Source: Flammeovirgaceae bacterium UBA7330 (lineage in GTDB: Bacteria; Bacteroidota; Bacteroidia; Cytophagales; Cyclobacteriaceae). From it: 61,630 nt of DNA. Both the position numbers and the translations under genes were made by a program. Under the pieces are notes generated by a model, which ran no database searches, was not told where the DNA came from, and saw nothing but the letters and a program-made list of their open reading frames with translations. The stretch is from NCBI GenBank assembly GCA_002471275.1, contig DKPQ01000008.1, positions 1-61,630 of the forward strand, in the 5' to 3' direction. Below are positions 54,556 through 61,630 of the stretch, piece after piece. How positions within the stretch are numbered: the first letter of the stretch is position 1; each line of letters opens with the position of its first letter.

Positions 54556-54744
54556 AACCGGTTCGAAATTTTTACGAACTCACCAGCCTTTTTTACGAAC
54601 CAGTTCGTCCTGAACATGAACTAGTTGGTCTTTTTGGAGAACTTGTTCGTGTTTGATTCGAACCGGTTCGTCTTTTTTGGAAACTATTTCGTCTTTTAGG
54701 CGAACTGGTTTGTATATAAGGCGAACCATTTCATCTCCGGATAC
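54556..54744. repeat. Nine-unit tandem array, exact 21-bp period
   Basis: The AAC of each unit falls at 54556, 54577, 54598, 54619, 54640, 54661, 54682, 54703 and 54724, a spacing of exactly 21. Cores are near-palindromic 8-mers: AACCGGTT, AACTCACC, AACCAGTT, AACTAGTT, AACTTGTT, AACCGGTT, AACTATTT, AACTGGTT, AACCATTT. The spacers are T-rich. Two helical turns per unit put all dyads on one face of the helix. The minus strand also has an open heptad-repeat frame (7 residues per unit, D-E-x-V-R-x-K like), not evidently a gene. Confidence 0.85.
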
Positions 54745-54761
54745 AACTGACCCCTCCGGGA

Positions 54762-54798
54762 ATGCCTTTAGGGGTATTCGGAATACCCCCCAAGGCAT
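54762..54798. repeat. Long near-perfect inverted repeat
   Basis: Arms of 18 bases (54762-54779 and 54781-54798) match at 16 positions, and the centre TATTCGGAATA would form a tight hairpin. It sits between the 21-bp array and the small membrane gene 54876-55145, so it could end that gene's minus-strand transcript. Confidence 0.55.
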
Positions 54799-54875
54799 AA
54801 AAATACCCCGAAAGATATCTTGCGATACCTCCGTATAAACCTAAACTAACTAATGGATTTGACTACTTTAGTCGA

Positions 54876-55145
54876 TCAATCCTGCCCTCTCACTCTTTTC
54901 AGGATACTTTTCCCCACCACATAAATCAAAAACACCCAGGGGAATCCGTGCATGATCAGGTCAAAATAGTCCATGGCTGCCATACCGTGAGCCCCACCCA
55001 TTACCCATTTCAGCTTTCCCCAAAGGTGTGGCTCCGGAAAAAAGGGTGCCAGGCCCAGGGTGAGACTCAGGATTATCGCTATCCTTAATTGACCATTGGC
55101 CTTATTGATCGTTTTGCTTTTATCTACAGCCATATTATTGCTCAT
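54876..55145 (-). CDS. Small two-helix membrane protein
   Basis: 89 residues with two hydrophobic helices (about 21-37 and 62-79), linked by a loop with PEPHLWGKLKWVMGGAHGM, which looks conserved in many Bacteroidota. I cannot name a function. The start ATG is 14-20 bases after an AT-rich spacer, and the gene is alone on its strand between the 21-bp array and the toxin-antitoxin relics. Confidence 0.6.
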   Translation of the reverse strand: MSNNMAVDKSKTINKANGQLRIAIILSLTLGLAPFFPEPHLWGKLKWVMGGAHGMAAMDYFDLIMHGFPWVFLIYVVGKSILKRVRGQD

Positions 55146-55280
55146 GTCCGAACCACTTAATTGTTTACAATGTTAAGCTCAGGAACCGGCTTATCGGGTA
55201 ACATAAGTTACATAAAGTGCCAAGAACGTGCAATAACTGATAACAAAGAACATTTATACTTTTTTAGCGTATTTTTAAAC

Positions 55281-55520
55281 ATGAACTGGCAAGATCGAAT
55301 AGTTTCAGATAAGAATATTCTCCTTGGAAAGCCTACAATAAAAGGCACTCGGATATCAGTCGAGTTTATTCTTTAGCGACTTGCTGATGGCTGGACAGAA
55401 GAGAAGATACTACTATCATATCCACACTTGAAGCGGGAAGATATTCAGGATGTCTTTGCATACATTAATGATTGTGTTAAAGATGGATTAATTATTGAAC
55501 TAAGAAATAAATCTGTCTGA
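55281..55520 (+). pseudogene. DUF433 antitoxin gene with in-frame stop
   Basis: 79 codons of the DUF433 family (antitoxin-type). Before the stop come MNWQDRIVSDKNILLGKPTIKG and TRISVEFIL (both within the family's beta-alpha start); TAG at 55374-55376 is codon 32; afterwards the frame runs RLADGWTEEKILL, YPHLKREDIQDVFAYI to TGA 55518-55520. The usual residue there would be Glu or Gln (FILE/Q...LADGW), so one base change explains it. The stop overlaps the toxin start by one base (TGATG). Confidence 0.85.
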
Positions 55521-55868
55521 TGAAATTTCTGGCTAATGAGAACTTCCCAGCACCCAGTATAGCAGTCTTAATAAATAACCAATACAGTATCTTATCCAGC
55601 GGAAAGTCATCCTGGCATCTCCGATCAGGAAGTCATGGAAATAGCCATAAAAGAAAACCTGACAATTCTTACATATGATAGTGACTACGGAGAACTAATA
55701 TACAAGTTGGGTTATAGACCCCTCGCAGGTGTGCTCTACTTTAGAATCAACAATTTTGAGCCCGAAGAGCCGGGAAAAATAATTCTTGATCTTTTAAATG
55801 GAAACCTCATTTTTTCCAACCGATTAACTGTAATAAGTGAGAGTTCGATCAGACAAAGGACGTATTAA
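55520..55868 (+). pseudogene. DUF5615 PIN-like toxin gene with frameshift
   Basis: 116 codons if one extra base is removed or two lost bases restored. Frame 1 encodes MKFLANENFPAPSIAV and LINNQYSILS; after about 55600 the other frame gives SHPGISDQEVMEIAIKENLT, ILTYDSDYGELIY and the RPLAGVLYFRI end, the typical DUF5615 C-terminal part. The break lies between SILSS and SHPGIS. As read, the product stops early. DUF5615 proteins are PIN-domain-like nucleases paired with DUF433, so this is a dead toxin-antitoxin module. Confidence 0.85.
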
Positions 55869-55959
55869 AATTTTACTCACTCCTAATTGACTTGTAACAA
55901 TAATCACATAATAATTTAAGTGTTTTTAGCTCTTTTGTGTTTCTACTATTTTGAATCCA

Positions 55960-56751
55960 ATGAACACAAGTGAATTTGAATCCCTGGTTATCAAAGAGAG
56001 TCTCCAAACCCCGATCCTTGTGGATTTTTGGGCTCCCTGGTGCGGGCCATGTCAGTACATCGGTCCCATGCTTGAAGAGCTAGCTTCTGAAGCCAACGGA
56101 AGGTGGAAGTTGGTGAAAGTAAACGTGGATGAGAGTCAGGAACTCTCTACCCAATATGGCATTCGGGGCATTCCAAACATGAAACTTTTCATCGATGGAA
56201 AAGTTGTTTCGGAGCAAACCGGTGCACTCCCAAAACCTCAGATGGAAAAGTGGCTGGAAGAGCAAATCCCGGATCCACGAAATTCCACCTTACACGCTAT
56301 TATGGACAGACTCAGGAACAACAATGTCAACGCACTTGATGAGTTGAAACTGTTTGTGGATGAAAACCCCGACTTTGATGAGGCTAAGCTCGCCCTGGCA
56401 GAGCAGGTAATCTGGGATGATCCCGACCTCTCTGTACAACTTGTAGATCAAATCCATCACAAAGAAGATTACCTGGATCGACTCACCGGAATCAGTGACC
56501 TGTCAGAGTTATTAAATACGCCTTTTGAATCAAATGGTGGAGTAAGTGAGCAACTGGCGAAGGCTCAAATCTTTTTGAAAAGTGGAGAAATTGACAAAGC
56601 CATCGAAGCCATCATCGAATCGGTCATCATTGATAAAACCACAAACAATGAGCTACCCCGTAGAAGCGCCATTGCATTATTCAATATGTTGGGCCCGGGT
56701 CACGAGATCACTAAAAATTATCGCAGAAAATTTGACCGGTCGTTATACTGA
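55960..56751 (+). CDS. CnoX/YbbN-like thioredoxin-TPR protein
   Basis: 263 residues. N-terminal thioredoxin domain with a full CxxC motif (FWAPWCGPCQYIGP, about 27-40) and cis-Pro in GIRGIPNMKLF, then a C-terminal TPR-like helical region (about 110-263), as in CnoX (YbbN), a chaperone-redox protein that protects substrates of GroEL under oxidative stress. A TTG at 55951 opens the frame, but the ATG at 55960 aligns better. The gene stands alone. Cytosolic. Confidence 0.85.
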   Translation: MNTSEFESLVIKESLQTPILVDFWAPWCGPCQYIGPMLEELASEANGRWKLVKVNVDESQELSTQYGIRGIPNMKLFIDGKVVSEQTGALPKPQMEKWLEEQIPDPRNSTLHAIMDRLRNNNVNALDELKLFVDENPDFDEAKLALAEQVIWDDPDLSVQLVDQIHHKEDYLDRLTGISDLSELLNTPFESNGGVSEQLAKAQIFLKSGEIDKAIEAIIESVIIDKTTNNELPRRSAIALFNMLGPGHEITKNYRRKFDRSLY

Positions 56752-56884
56752 TTCAATGTTCCACAGCAACATTGACCAGAGAGTTATAGACAGCTTATAA
56801 TGTAGGAGCTGTAAAATTTCAATGTTATGGCTTCATAAAAAATCCAACATTAATTCGTACATTGGTCCCATTAAGGATTGCAAT

Positions 56885-57487
56885 ATGAAGACGATTGCTG
56901 TTTTCTCCCTACTCCTGCTCGCTCCTTTTTTAAATTCATTCGCACAGGCACCCTGGTCCATCGGAGCAAAAGCCGGTTTCAATTATTCTATTTTATCTGT
57001 AGATGGTGAGGTCAATGATTACTCTTCGGGTCCCGGGTTTCATGTAGGTGCATTTGTCCGGTTTAAGCCTGCCTTTACGGGTGTTCAATCAGAGTTCCTC
57101 TTTTCAAACCAAAGAGCCATTGTGAAAACAGCGGACGAGGAATTAAATTTTGACATCCGCTACTTCTCGATTCCCCTTTTGATCACCTATGATGCTACGC
57201 CATCTCTGCATGTTTCGATAGGTCCGCAGCTAGGTTTTCTCATGTGTGCCAAATCGCAGTATCATCCGGTGACCAGAGAAAGGTTTGACGAGCAACACTA
57301 CACCAAAGCGTACAAGAAAACCGATTTTGGTCTGAACGCAGGTGTGGACTATGAAACGCAAAAAGGATTGATCTTTGGCCTTAATTATTACCTGGGCCTG
57401 GCTGACATCAGCGGTTTTGACGGAGTAGCACCTACCAAAAACAGGTCGCTGCAGTTGTCGATCGGATATCGATATGCATTCAATTGA
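56885..57487 (+). CDS. PorT-type outer-membrane beta-barrel protein
   Basis: 200 residues from the ATG at 56885, which gives a signal peptide MKTIAVFSLLLLAPFLNSF; an earlier ATG at 56822 would add a positively charged extension. GAKAGFNYSILSVDG, FHVGAFVRFKP and SIPLLITYDATPSLHVSIGPQLGFL are typical of the OMP_b-brl_2 family, eight to ten strands, ending at the terminal strand LSIGYRYAFN. It may be an outer-membrane accessory of secretion. Convergent with the next gene. Confidence 0.8.
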   Translation: MKTIAVFSLLLLAPFLNSFAQAPWSIGAKAGFNYSILSVDGEVNDYSSGPGFHVGAFVRFKPAFTGVQSEFLFSNQRAIVKTADEELNFDIRYFSIPLLITYDATPSLHVSIGPQLGFLMCAKSQYHPVTRERFDEQHYTKAYKKTDFGLNAGVDYETQKGLIFGLNYYLGLADISGFDGVAPTKNRSLQLSIGYRYAFN

Positions 57488-57490
57488 TCC

Positions 57491-58003
57491 TTAGTCACTT
57501 GTAGTAACGCACATGGTAAATGTGCCTTTGAAAGAATCATCAGCCACAGAAACCGAAAAGTAATATTCTTCTCCAATCACAAGATCCCCATAAAAAATAT
57601 ACAGATCATTTACCTCTTCATCGTAACCATCGCAGGCGAGCTCTGTCACCCCATCTGTGTCCCATAGTACGAGTTGAGGAAATTGTTGTGTTCCTTCCGG
57701 GCCTTCCACAAGAATCCAGATAGATGCGTACCCATTAGGTGGTTGAGCTGTGAACTTAAACCAAACATCCCCGCTATTGGTCTGATCTAGCCAACATGAT
57801 CCCAGGCCACCATCCGGGGTTGCTCCGATTGAAGTATAAATGGGATTTGGAGTAGAGCAGCTTGGGTCCACATCGAAGAGATCAGTGACGTCAAGGGCAT
57901 CTACCCGCAGATCAATGGGGTTAGAGGAGGGGATAATAAAATCTTCATTACAACATCCATCCATGAGGAGCGCAAAGGAGAGGGCGGCTATCAACTTTTT
58001 CAT
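57491..58003 (-). CDS. Secreted lipoprotein, pre-peptidase-like domain
   Basis: 170 residues. The signal ends at a lipobox LMDGC (about 13-17), next to a second Cys. The mature chain has a CSTPNPIYTSIGAT segment, SGDVWFKFTA (a core strand of bacterial pre-peptidase C-terminal domains) and CDGYDEE with Cys pairs (C49, C70, C123, C165). It is probably surface exposed. Function unknown. Confidence 0.65.
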   Translation of the reverse strand: MKKLIAALSFALLMDGCCNEDFIIPSSNPIDLRVDALDVTDLFDVDPSCSTPNPIYTSIGATPDGGLGSCWLDQTNSGDVWFKFTAQPPNGYASIWILVEGPEGTQQFPQLVLWDTDGVTELACDGYDEEVNDLYIFYGDLVIGEEYYFSVSVADDSFKGTFTMCVTTSD

Positions 58004-58148
58004 AACCAGAATTTGAGTATGAATCTACGAATAATAATCAGATTTTAGATTTACTTATCTGGCAATTATTCTTTGGTAAAAAGTGTCCTCAGGGTATTCT
58101 ATACTTATTCAGAACATTGAATTCAAACACAGGGTACATTATGACAAA

Positions 58149-59048
58149 TCATCCACCTGCTGATTCCTGATCGCTGTGTTTTAGCTTAAACCCATGTGTG
58201 TTCTGATGGATGAAATCTTTCGGGAAATCTTCTACACCCGGGAAGCCCAGCTTGATGTCTTTTCCCTCATAGGGGATGTAATCGGTCTTGAATAAATAAT
58301 CCCAGATACTCAGGGTCAGCCCAAAATTCACTCCATACTTTTTGTCATTCGGGATGTCATAAGCATGGTGCCAGATGTGCATCTGAGGGTTGTTGAAAAT
58401 ATACTTCAATGGTCCAAGGTTGAGCTTGAAATTTGAATGATTGAAATGACCAACAGCGAGCGTGAATATATGGATGATAAAAAAGTCACGAAGGCCTATC
58501 CCGATCAGTGCCAATGGGATATACTCGATGGATCTATATACTACATTTTCCATCCAGTGATACCGAAGGTGCGCCGCGAATCCCATTTGCTCCACTGAAT
58601 GATGTACCTTATGAAACTCCCACAAAGCAGGCACGCGATGCAGCAACCGGTGTGTCCACCACTGCACAAAATCCCTTACTACAAAACCTATGAAAAGATG
58701 TGCCCAGGTAGGCCAGGACATCACTTCAAAAGCTACCAGGTTGGTAACACCAATGGAGGCTAGCAAGTCATTGAAAAAATGCACCACCACATTGGAAGCA
58801 GCATTGTAGATGATCAGGGAGAACAGGAAGAAATTGAAAAACATATAGAAGAAGTCGAGCCAGAAGTCTTTTCTGAATTTAGCCTGCGCTTTCCTCCAGG
58901 GCCTGATCACTTCCAGGATGAAAAAGAATGCAGACACTCCGATCAACCAATAGAAATAGCTATGCCACGAGGGGTTGGTTATTTCCTGCCACAGGTAATT
59001 GGCATACCCTGTATAGCTACCCACGATGATGTTCCAGATTTCTTCCAC
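58149..59048 (-). CDS. Sterol desaturase/fatty acid hydroxylase family protein
   Basis: 299 residues. The diiron histidine motifs are HRLLHRVPALWEFHKVHHS, HFNHSN and HIWHHAYD, the HxxxH/HxxHH pattern of the family, between four or so membrane helices. It probably hydroxylates or desaturates a membrane lipid such as a hopanoid, carotenoid or ornithine lipid (inference). The start is GTG at 59046-59048; a stop four codons upstream leaves no earlier choice. Confidence 0.88.
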   Translation of the reverse strand: MEEIWNIIVGSYTGYANYLWQEITNPSWHSYFYWLIGVSAFFFILEVIRPWRKAQAKFRKDFWLDFFYMFFNFFLFSLIIYNAASNVVVHFFNDLLASIGVTNLVAFEVMSWPTWAHLFIGFVVRDFVQWWTHRLLHRVPALWEFHKVHHSVEQMGFAAHLRYHWMENVVYRSIEYIPLALIGIGLRDFFIIHIFTLAVGHFNHSNFKLNLGPLKYIFNNPQMHIWHHAYDIPNDKKYGVNFGLTLSIWDYLFKTDYIPYEGKDIKLGFPGVEDFPKDFIHQNTHGFKLKHSDQESAGG

Positions 59049-59118
59049 AGTTTTCTTTATTCAATGTTACGTATGGAATACGATCAGAAGTGTAACAATG
59101 GTTACAATTTATTACCTC

Positions 59119-60012
59119 TCAAAAAAAACGATCTCCATGGGATTGCCTCTTCCCCGGAGCAATACTATAGCTCAGGGTAACTTCATGGGTACCATAATGC
59201 GTGGTAATCAGGTCATCAAACGGAAGCTCTATGGTGTATCCTAATCGAAACCTGTCTTTGACTTGTAACTGACCAAAGACACCAATGTTAAATACATCTC
59301 GAAACAGGACTCCTGCCCACAGATTTTTTGATACAAAATAGGTACTTGAAACATCTACTGATACTTTGTTGCCTATGATCCTGACGAGTGTCTGCAACTT
59401 CATATCGATCAAATTCGGAATGAAGCCAGCTGAGATATAATAATGTCTTTTGTAAACATGATTATCCTGATAACCTAACCGTGGATCAATTTCATTTAAC
59501 AATCTTGGAATAGAAAAACCAAAGAAATAATTAGAATGTTTGATCATAATACCTGCACCAAATGTTGGGAAAATAAATGAGGGAATGAAGTTATCCAGAG
59601 TAGGATCATGTAACACCTCCGGGATAAATTCAGACAAATCATTGGTGGTCTGATTGATCCCTCCCTGCAATCCAAAACCAATAGTGATCTTGTCTGCCCG
59701 AATAAAATAAGAAGTTGATGCCACCAATTCATTCGTTTTTCGAATCCCAATCTGATCGCTCATCACCCGTACCCCAAACCCCGCAAAATTGCCTATATTG
59801 GTTACTGTAGTAAAAGTATTGGTGAAGGGCGAGCCCTCCAGACCGAGCCACTGAAGTCTGGAATTGACAGAGAAGGTGGTGGATTTGTAAATACCACCAT
59901 AAGCAGGATTTATCAGATATTGATTGAGGTGATATTGTTGATATAGCGGATCAAGTTGAGCACTGACCTTGATTGATATTAAGACTAGCAATATCGTGAT
60001 CGTATGTCTCAT
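59119..60012 (-). CDS. PorP/SprF family T9SS membrane protein
   Basis: 297 residues. Signal peptide to about VSAQ, then the hallmark LDPLYQQYHLNQYLINPAYGG of PorP/SprF outer-membrane barrels. A second hallmark is FGFSIPRLLNE. The C terminus is beta-rich. Such proteins help anchor or secrete an adjacent type IX substrate. The start ATG overlaps the stop of the CHU_C gene by four bases (ATGA), so the two are coupled. Confidence 0.9.
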   Translation of the reverse strand: MRHTITILLVLISIKVSAQLDPLYQQYHLNQYLINPAYGGIYKSTTFSVNSRLQWLGLEGSPFTNTFTTVTNIGNFAGFGVRVMSDQIGIRKTNELVASTSYFIRADKITIGFGLQGGINQTTNDLSEFIPEVLHDPTLDNFIPSFIFPTFGAGIMIKHSNYFFGFSIPRLLNEIDPRLGYQDNHVYKRHYYISAGFIPNLIDMKLQTLVRIIGNKVSVDVSSTYFVSKNLWAGVLFRDVFNIGVFGQLQVKDRFRLGYTIELPFDDLITTHYGTHEVTLSYSIAPGKRQSHGDRFF

Positions 60013-61136
60013 CTGGTTAATTCAAAAAAACCATTGGCAATCTTTTTGCCTTTATAGCGGATCACATAATAGTAGGCTCCTTCCACCAGTTCCTTATTGT
60101 TCAGGATATTGTTTTGCCCCCGAAAAACATTTTCTCTGTTATCATAACCTGTCTGGCTAAATACCAAAGAGCCCCACCGATCAAAAATTGAGATACTACA
60201 TTCCAGATAGGAATCAAGGCTCTCTATATATAGGAAATCATTGATCCCATCTCCATTTGGACTCACCAGATTGTAAACTTTAAGGGGTGGTTTTTCTTCT
60301 GCCGTATATTTCCTGCCTACTGAGAAATAGGGCAGTGACAAAGGGAATGTGGCTCCATTCGAAACCGCCATCGAATCAAGTGATCCAACTACTGATTCCT
60401 GAAATAAACTCATCACTTCACTGTTCAGGCTTTCTGACTCTACGACCAGGGCATTCCCAACCGTATCCATTAGAAAATCAGCATCCTCAAATCCCAATTG
60501 AACATTGTATAGCTCATCGTTTTCGTCCATTATCCAATGGAAAGGAGCCAGGTCAGCAATAGATGCAGGCAGGTTCCCCTCAAGCTTTGATTCTACTGCT
60601 TTGATCCCCGTAGTTACCAGCGAATCCGTCAGGGGTTCCAGATATACAGGTAAAAATCTATTGGCCGTCCCGACGGGGAAGGTATTAGGCCCGGTCATCA
60701 CCAACCGACCAATGATGTAGTCACCGGGATTTCTTGATATAGTGCCCGATGCCGTAATTTCCAGACTATATCCGTCTGAAATTATGAGTTTACTTCCATT
60801 TAGCTCCAGTCTGTCTACTCTGAGGTCAGATGACAGGGTTTTGTCCCCGCCAGACAATCGTAACTTATCAATATAAGCCAGATCACTGATGGCTTGACTT
60901 AAAGGCCCGTTCAATTCAAGGATCCCTGTACCCGATGTACGATAAATCCCAACATTCACCCATCTGCCTCCAACGATAAGCTGGCCTTCATTCAGAACGT
61001 CACCGGTATTGACAAAGTCTTCATCTATATGTAAGATTGTCCCATCCGTGATGATCATGGGTGATTCTACGTTCTGGATATTTTGCCCAAAAATCCAGAA
61101 AGGAAGGATCAATATGATAAATAATAAACTGTTCAT
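60009..61136 (-). CDS. CHU_C-type gliding/T9SS-sorted surface protein
   Basis: 375 residues with a signal peptide (to WIFGQ). The C-terminal about 85 residues (VYNLVSPNGDGINDFLYIESL, ISIFDRWGSLVFSQTGYDN, GAYYYVIRYKGKK) are the CHU_C/gliding motility-associated domain, a type B T9SS sorting signal. The rest is beta-rich (ITDGTILHIDEDF region). It is likely carried to the surface by T9SS with its PorP/SprF partner. The gene is two bases after the partial surface protein, indicating one transcript. Confidence 0.88.
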   Translation of the reverse strand: MNSLLFIILILPFWIFGQNIQNVESPMIITDGTILHIDEDFVNTGDVLNEGQLIVGGRWVNVGIYRTSGTGILELNGPLSQAISDLAYIDKLRLSGGDKTLSSDLRVDRLELNGSKLIISDGYSLEITASGTISRNPGDYIIGRLVMTGPNTFPVGTANRFLPVYLEPLTDSLVTTGIKAVESKLEGNLPASIADLAPFHWIMDENDELYNVQLGFEDADFLMDTVGNALVVESESLNSEVMSLFQESVVGSLDSMAVSNGATFPLSLPYFSVGRKYTAEEKPPLKVYNLVSPNGDGINDFLYIESLDSYLECSISIFDRWGSLVFSQTGYDNRENVFRGQNNILNNKELVEGAYYYVIRYKGKKIANGFFELTR

Positions 61137-61137
61137 C

Positions 61138-61630
61138 CTAATTAGGATTTACCACTGTGGTAACACTCTCCATATGAATCCAATTACCCATCGCTGAAAC
61201 ATACATCAGTTTTATACTTCCTCCCGCAGGAAGAGATACTATGGCAGTTGGTAGCACCAAATTACTTCCGTTCATTTGAGAGTTGTCGAAGTCTAATGTT
61301 CCCCCAGTGCAGATAATCATGATCTCCTGACCGTTCAGCCCTGGATCGATTTCGGTGATGGTTGCTGGTGTGGTCGCATCCACCATAACTATTTTTGCAT
61401 GCTTATGATCTGCCACAGTTAATACACCTGTTGTGAGAGCTGTATGCGAAATAGACTCCACATTATTAATAAAATTAAGGGCTTTAACACGCCCTGAATA
61501 CTCTATAAAACTACCGGAGCCATCACTGCTTTCTGTAAAAGGAGAGTCCAGATAAGGAGTCAGGTCAATGTCTGTGGGTGTTCCCAGGCCAGTAATGGTC
61601 AGAATGTCTCCGGTAATATTAAGGTCTTGC
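61138..61630 (-). CDS. Partial surface protein, beta-rich repeats
   Basis: Open from the window end (61630) to TAG at 61138-61140, so the 5' end is missing. The start of the visible part, QDLNITGDILTITGLG then TPTDIDLTPYLD, has the short NLxITGDxLTIT repeat seen in large Bacteroidota adhesin-like proteins. A middle segment reads ATITEIDPGLNGQEIMIICTGG and the end SAMGNWIHMESV. The GTG at 61459-61461 is not a likely start because the frame runs on without a stop. It heads the unit with the CHU_C protein. Confidence 0.6.
   Translation of the reverse strand, partial: QDLNITGDILTITGLGTPTDIDLTPYLDSPFTESSDGSGSFIEYSGRVKALNFINNVESISHTALTTGVLTVADHKHAKIVMVDATTPATITEIDPGLNGQEIMIICTGGTLDFDNSQMNGSNLVLPTAIVSLPAGGSIKLMYVSAMGNWIHMESVTTVVNPN

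Noticed and set aside
54556..54744. CRISPR-like array
   Set aside because: The 21-bp units are contiguous and divergent with no unique spacers, no cas genes are nearby, and the period is too short.
54580..54798. 72-residue heptad-repeat protein on the minus strand
   Set aside because: The frame is a translation of the 21-bp repeat, has no clear ribosome site, and includes the inverted repeat at 54762-54798; kept only as an alternative reading of the array.

Overview
The window reads as a chromosomal segment of a marine-type Bacteroidota, most likely a cytophagal lineage. The signs are a SusC/SusD pair with an ECF sigma factor and a FecR anti-sigma factor, a PorP/SprF protein with a CHU_C-type C-terminal domain (type IX secretion and gliding family), many OMP_b-brl barrels, AT-rich spacers and TAnnTTTG -7 promoter boxes. 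Nothing looks like a plasmid or phage backbone. No tRNA or rRNA was recognised.

Layout. 0-0.7 kb: a solitary DUF559 nuclease-like gene bracketed by AAAGGGGGA-type repeats. 0.9-8 kb: DUF389 and MFS genes as an overlapping pair, a glycerophosphodiester phosphodiesterase, two secreted proteins, a transglutaminase-like protein and an AraJ-like MFS exporter. 8.4-12.6 kb: a Tat-exported molybdenum hydroxylase operon of PaoABC type with a small Cys-rich protein at its end. 12.6-23.3 kb: a membrane protein, an Arr rifamycin ADP-ribosyltransferase, a Fic protein behind a duplicated palindromic operator, an SMR exporter, two calcineurin-like phosphoesterases, a thioredoxin-like protein, a polytopic membrane protein, a maltose-acetyltransferase gene broken by an in-frame stop, and two Gfo/Idh/MocA oxidoreductases.

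23.4-54.5 kb is a large polysaccharide utilisation locus. The left arm (+ strand) carries two phosphoesterases, a sulfatase and a GH29 alpha-L-fucosidase. The central block (- strand) runs sigma factor, FecR, SusC with an STN domain, SusD, an FG-GAP lipoprotein and four sulfatases. The right arm (+ strand) carries an enolase-superfamily enzyme, a membrane-bound AraC regulator, a GH79-like hydrolase, a tannase-like serine hydrolase with a PKD domain, and a frameshifted GH3 glycosidase. Five S1-type sulfatases with fucosidase and GH79-like enzymes suggest a sulfated, fucose-containing and possibly uronic-acid-containing glycan (inference). Between 29.4 and 32.5 kb the locus is scarred: a DUF4143 ATPase gene with a palindrome over its start codon is followed by a relic of the fucosidase 3' end, an intact sulfatase, and a relic of an FG-GAP gene 3' end.

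54.5-61.6 kb: an exact 21-bp-period array of nine short dyads, a doubly broken DUF433/DUF5615 toxin-antitoxin pair, a CnoX-like thioredoxin, a beta-barrel protein, a sterol-desaturase-family hydroxylase, and a T9SS-associated group (PorP/SprF, CHU_C protein, partial surface protein) that runs off the end.

The signals most worth following are the non-coding ones: the 69-bp duplicated Fic operator, the 21-bp array, the palindrome over the ATPase start, the antisense promoter/terminator pair in the fecR-susC gap, the AraC-like direct repeats, and the two PUL gene relics.
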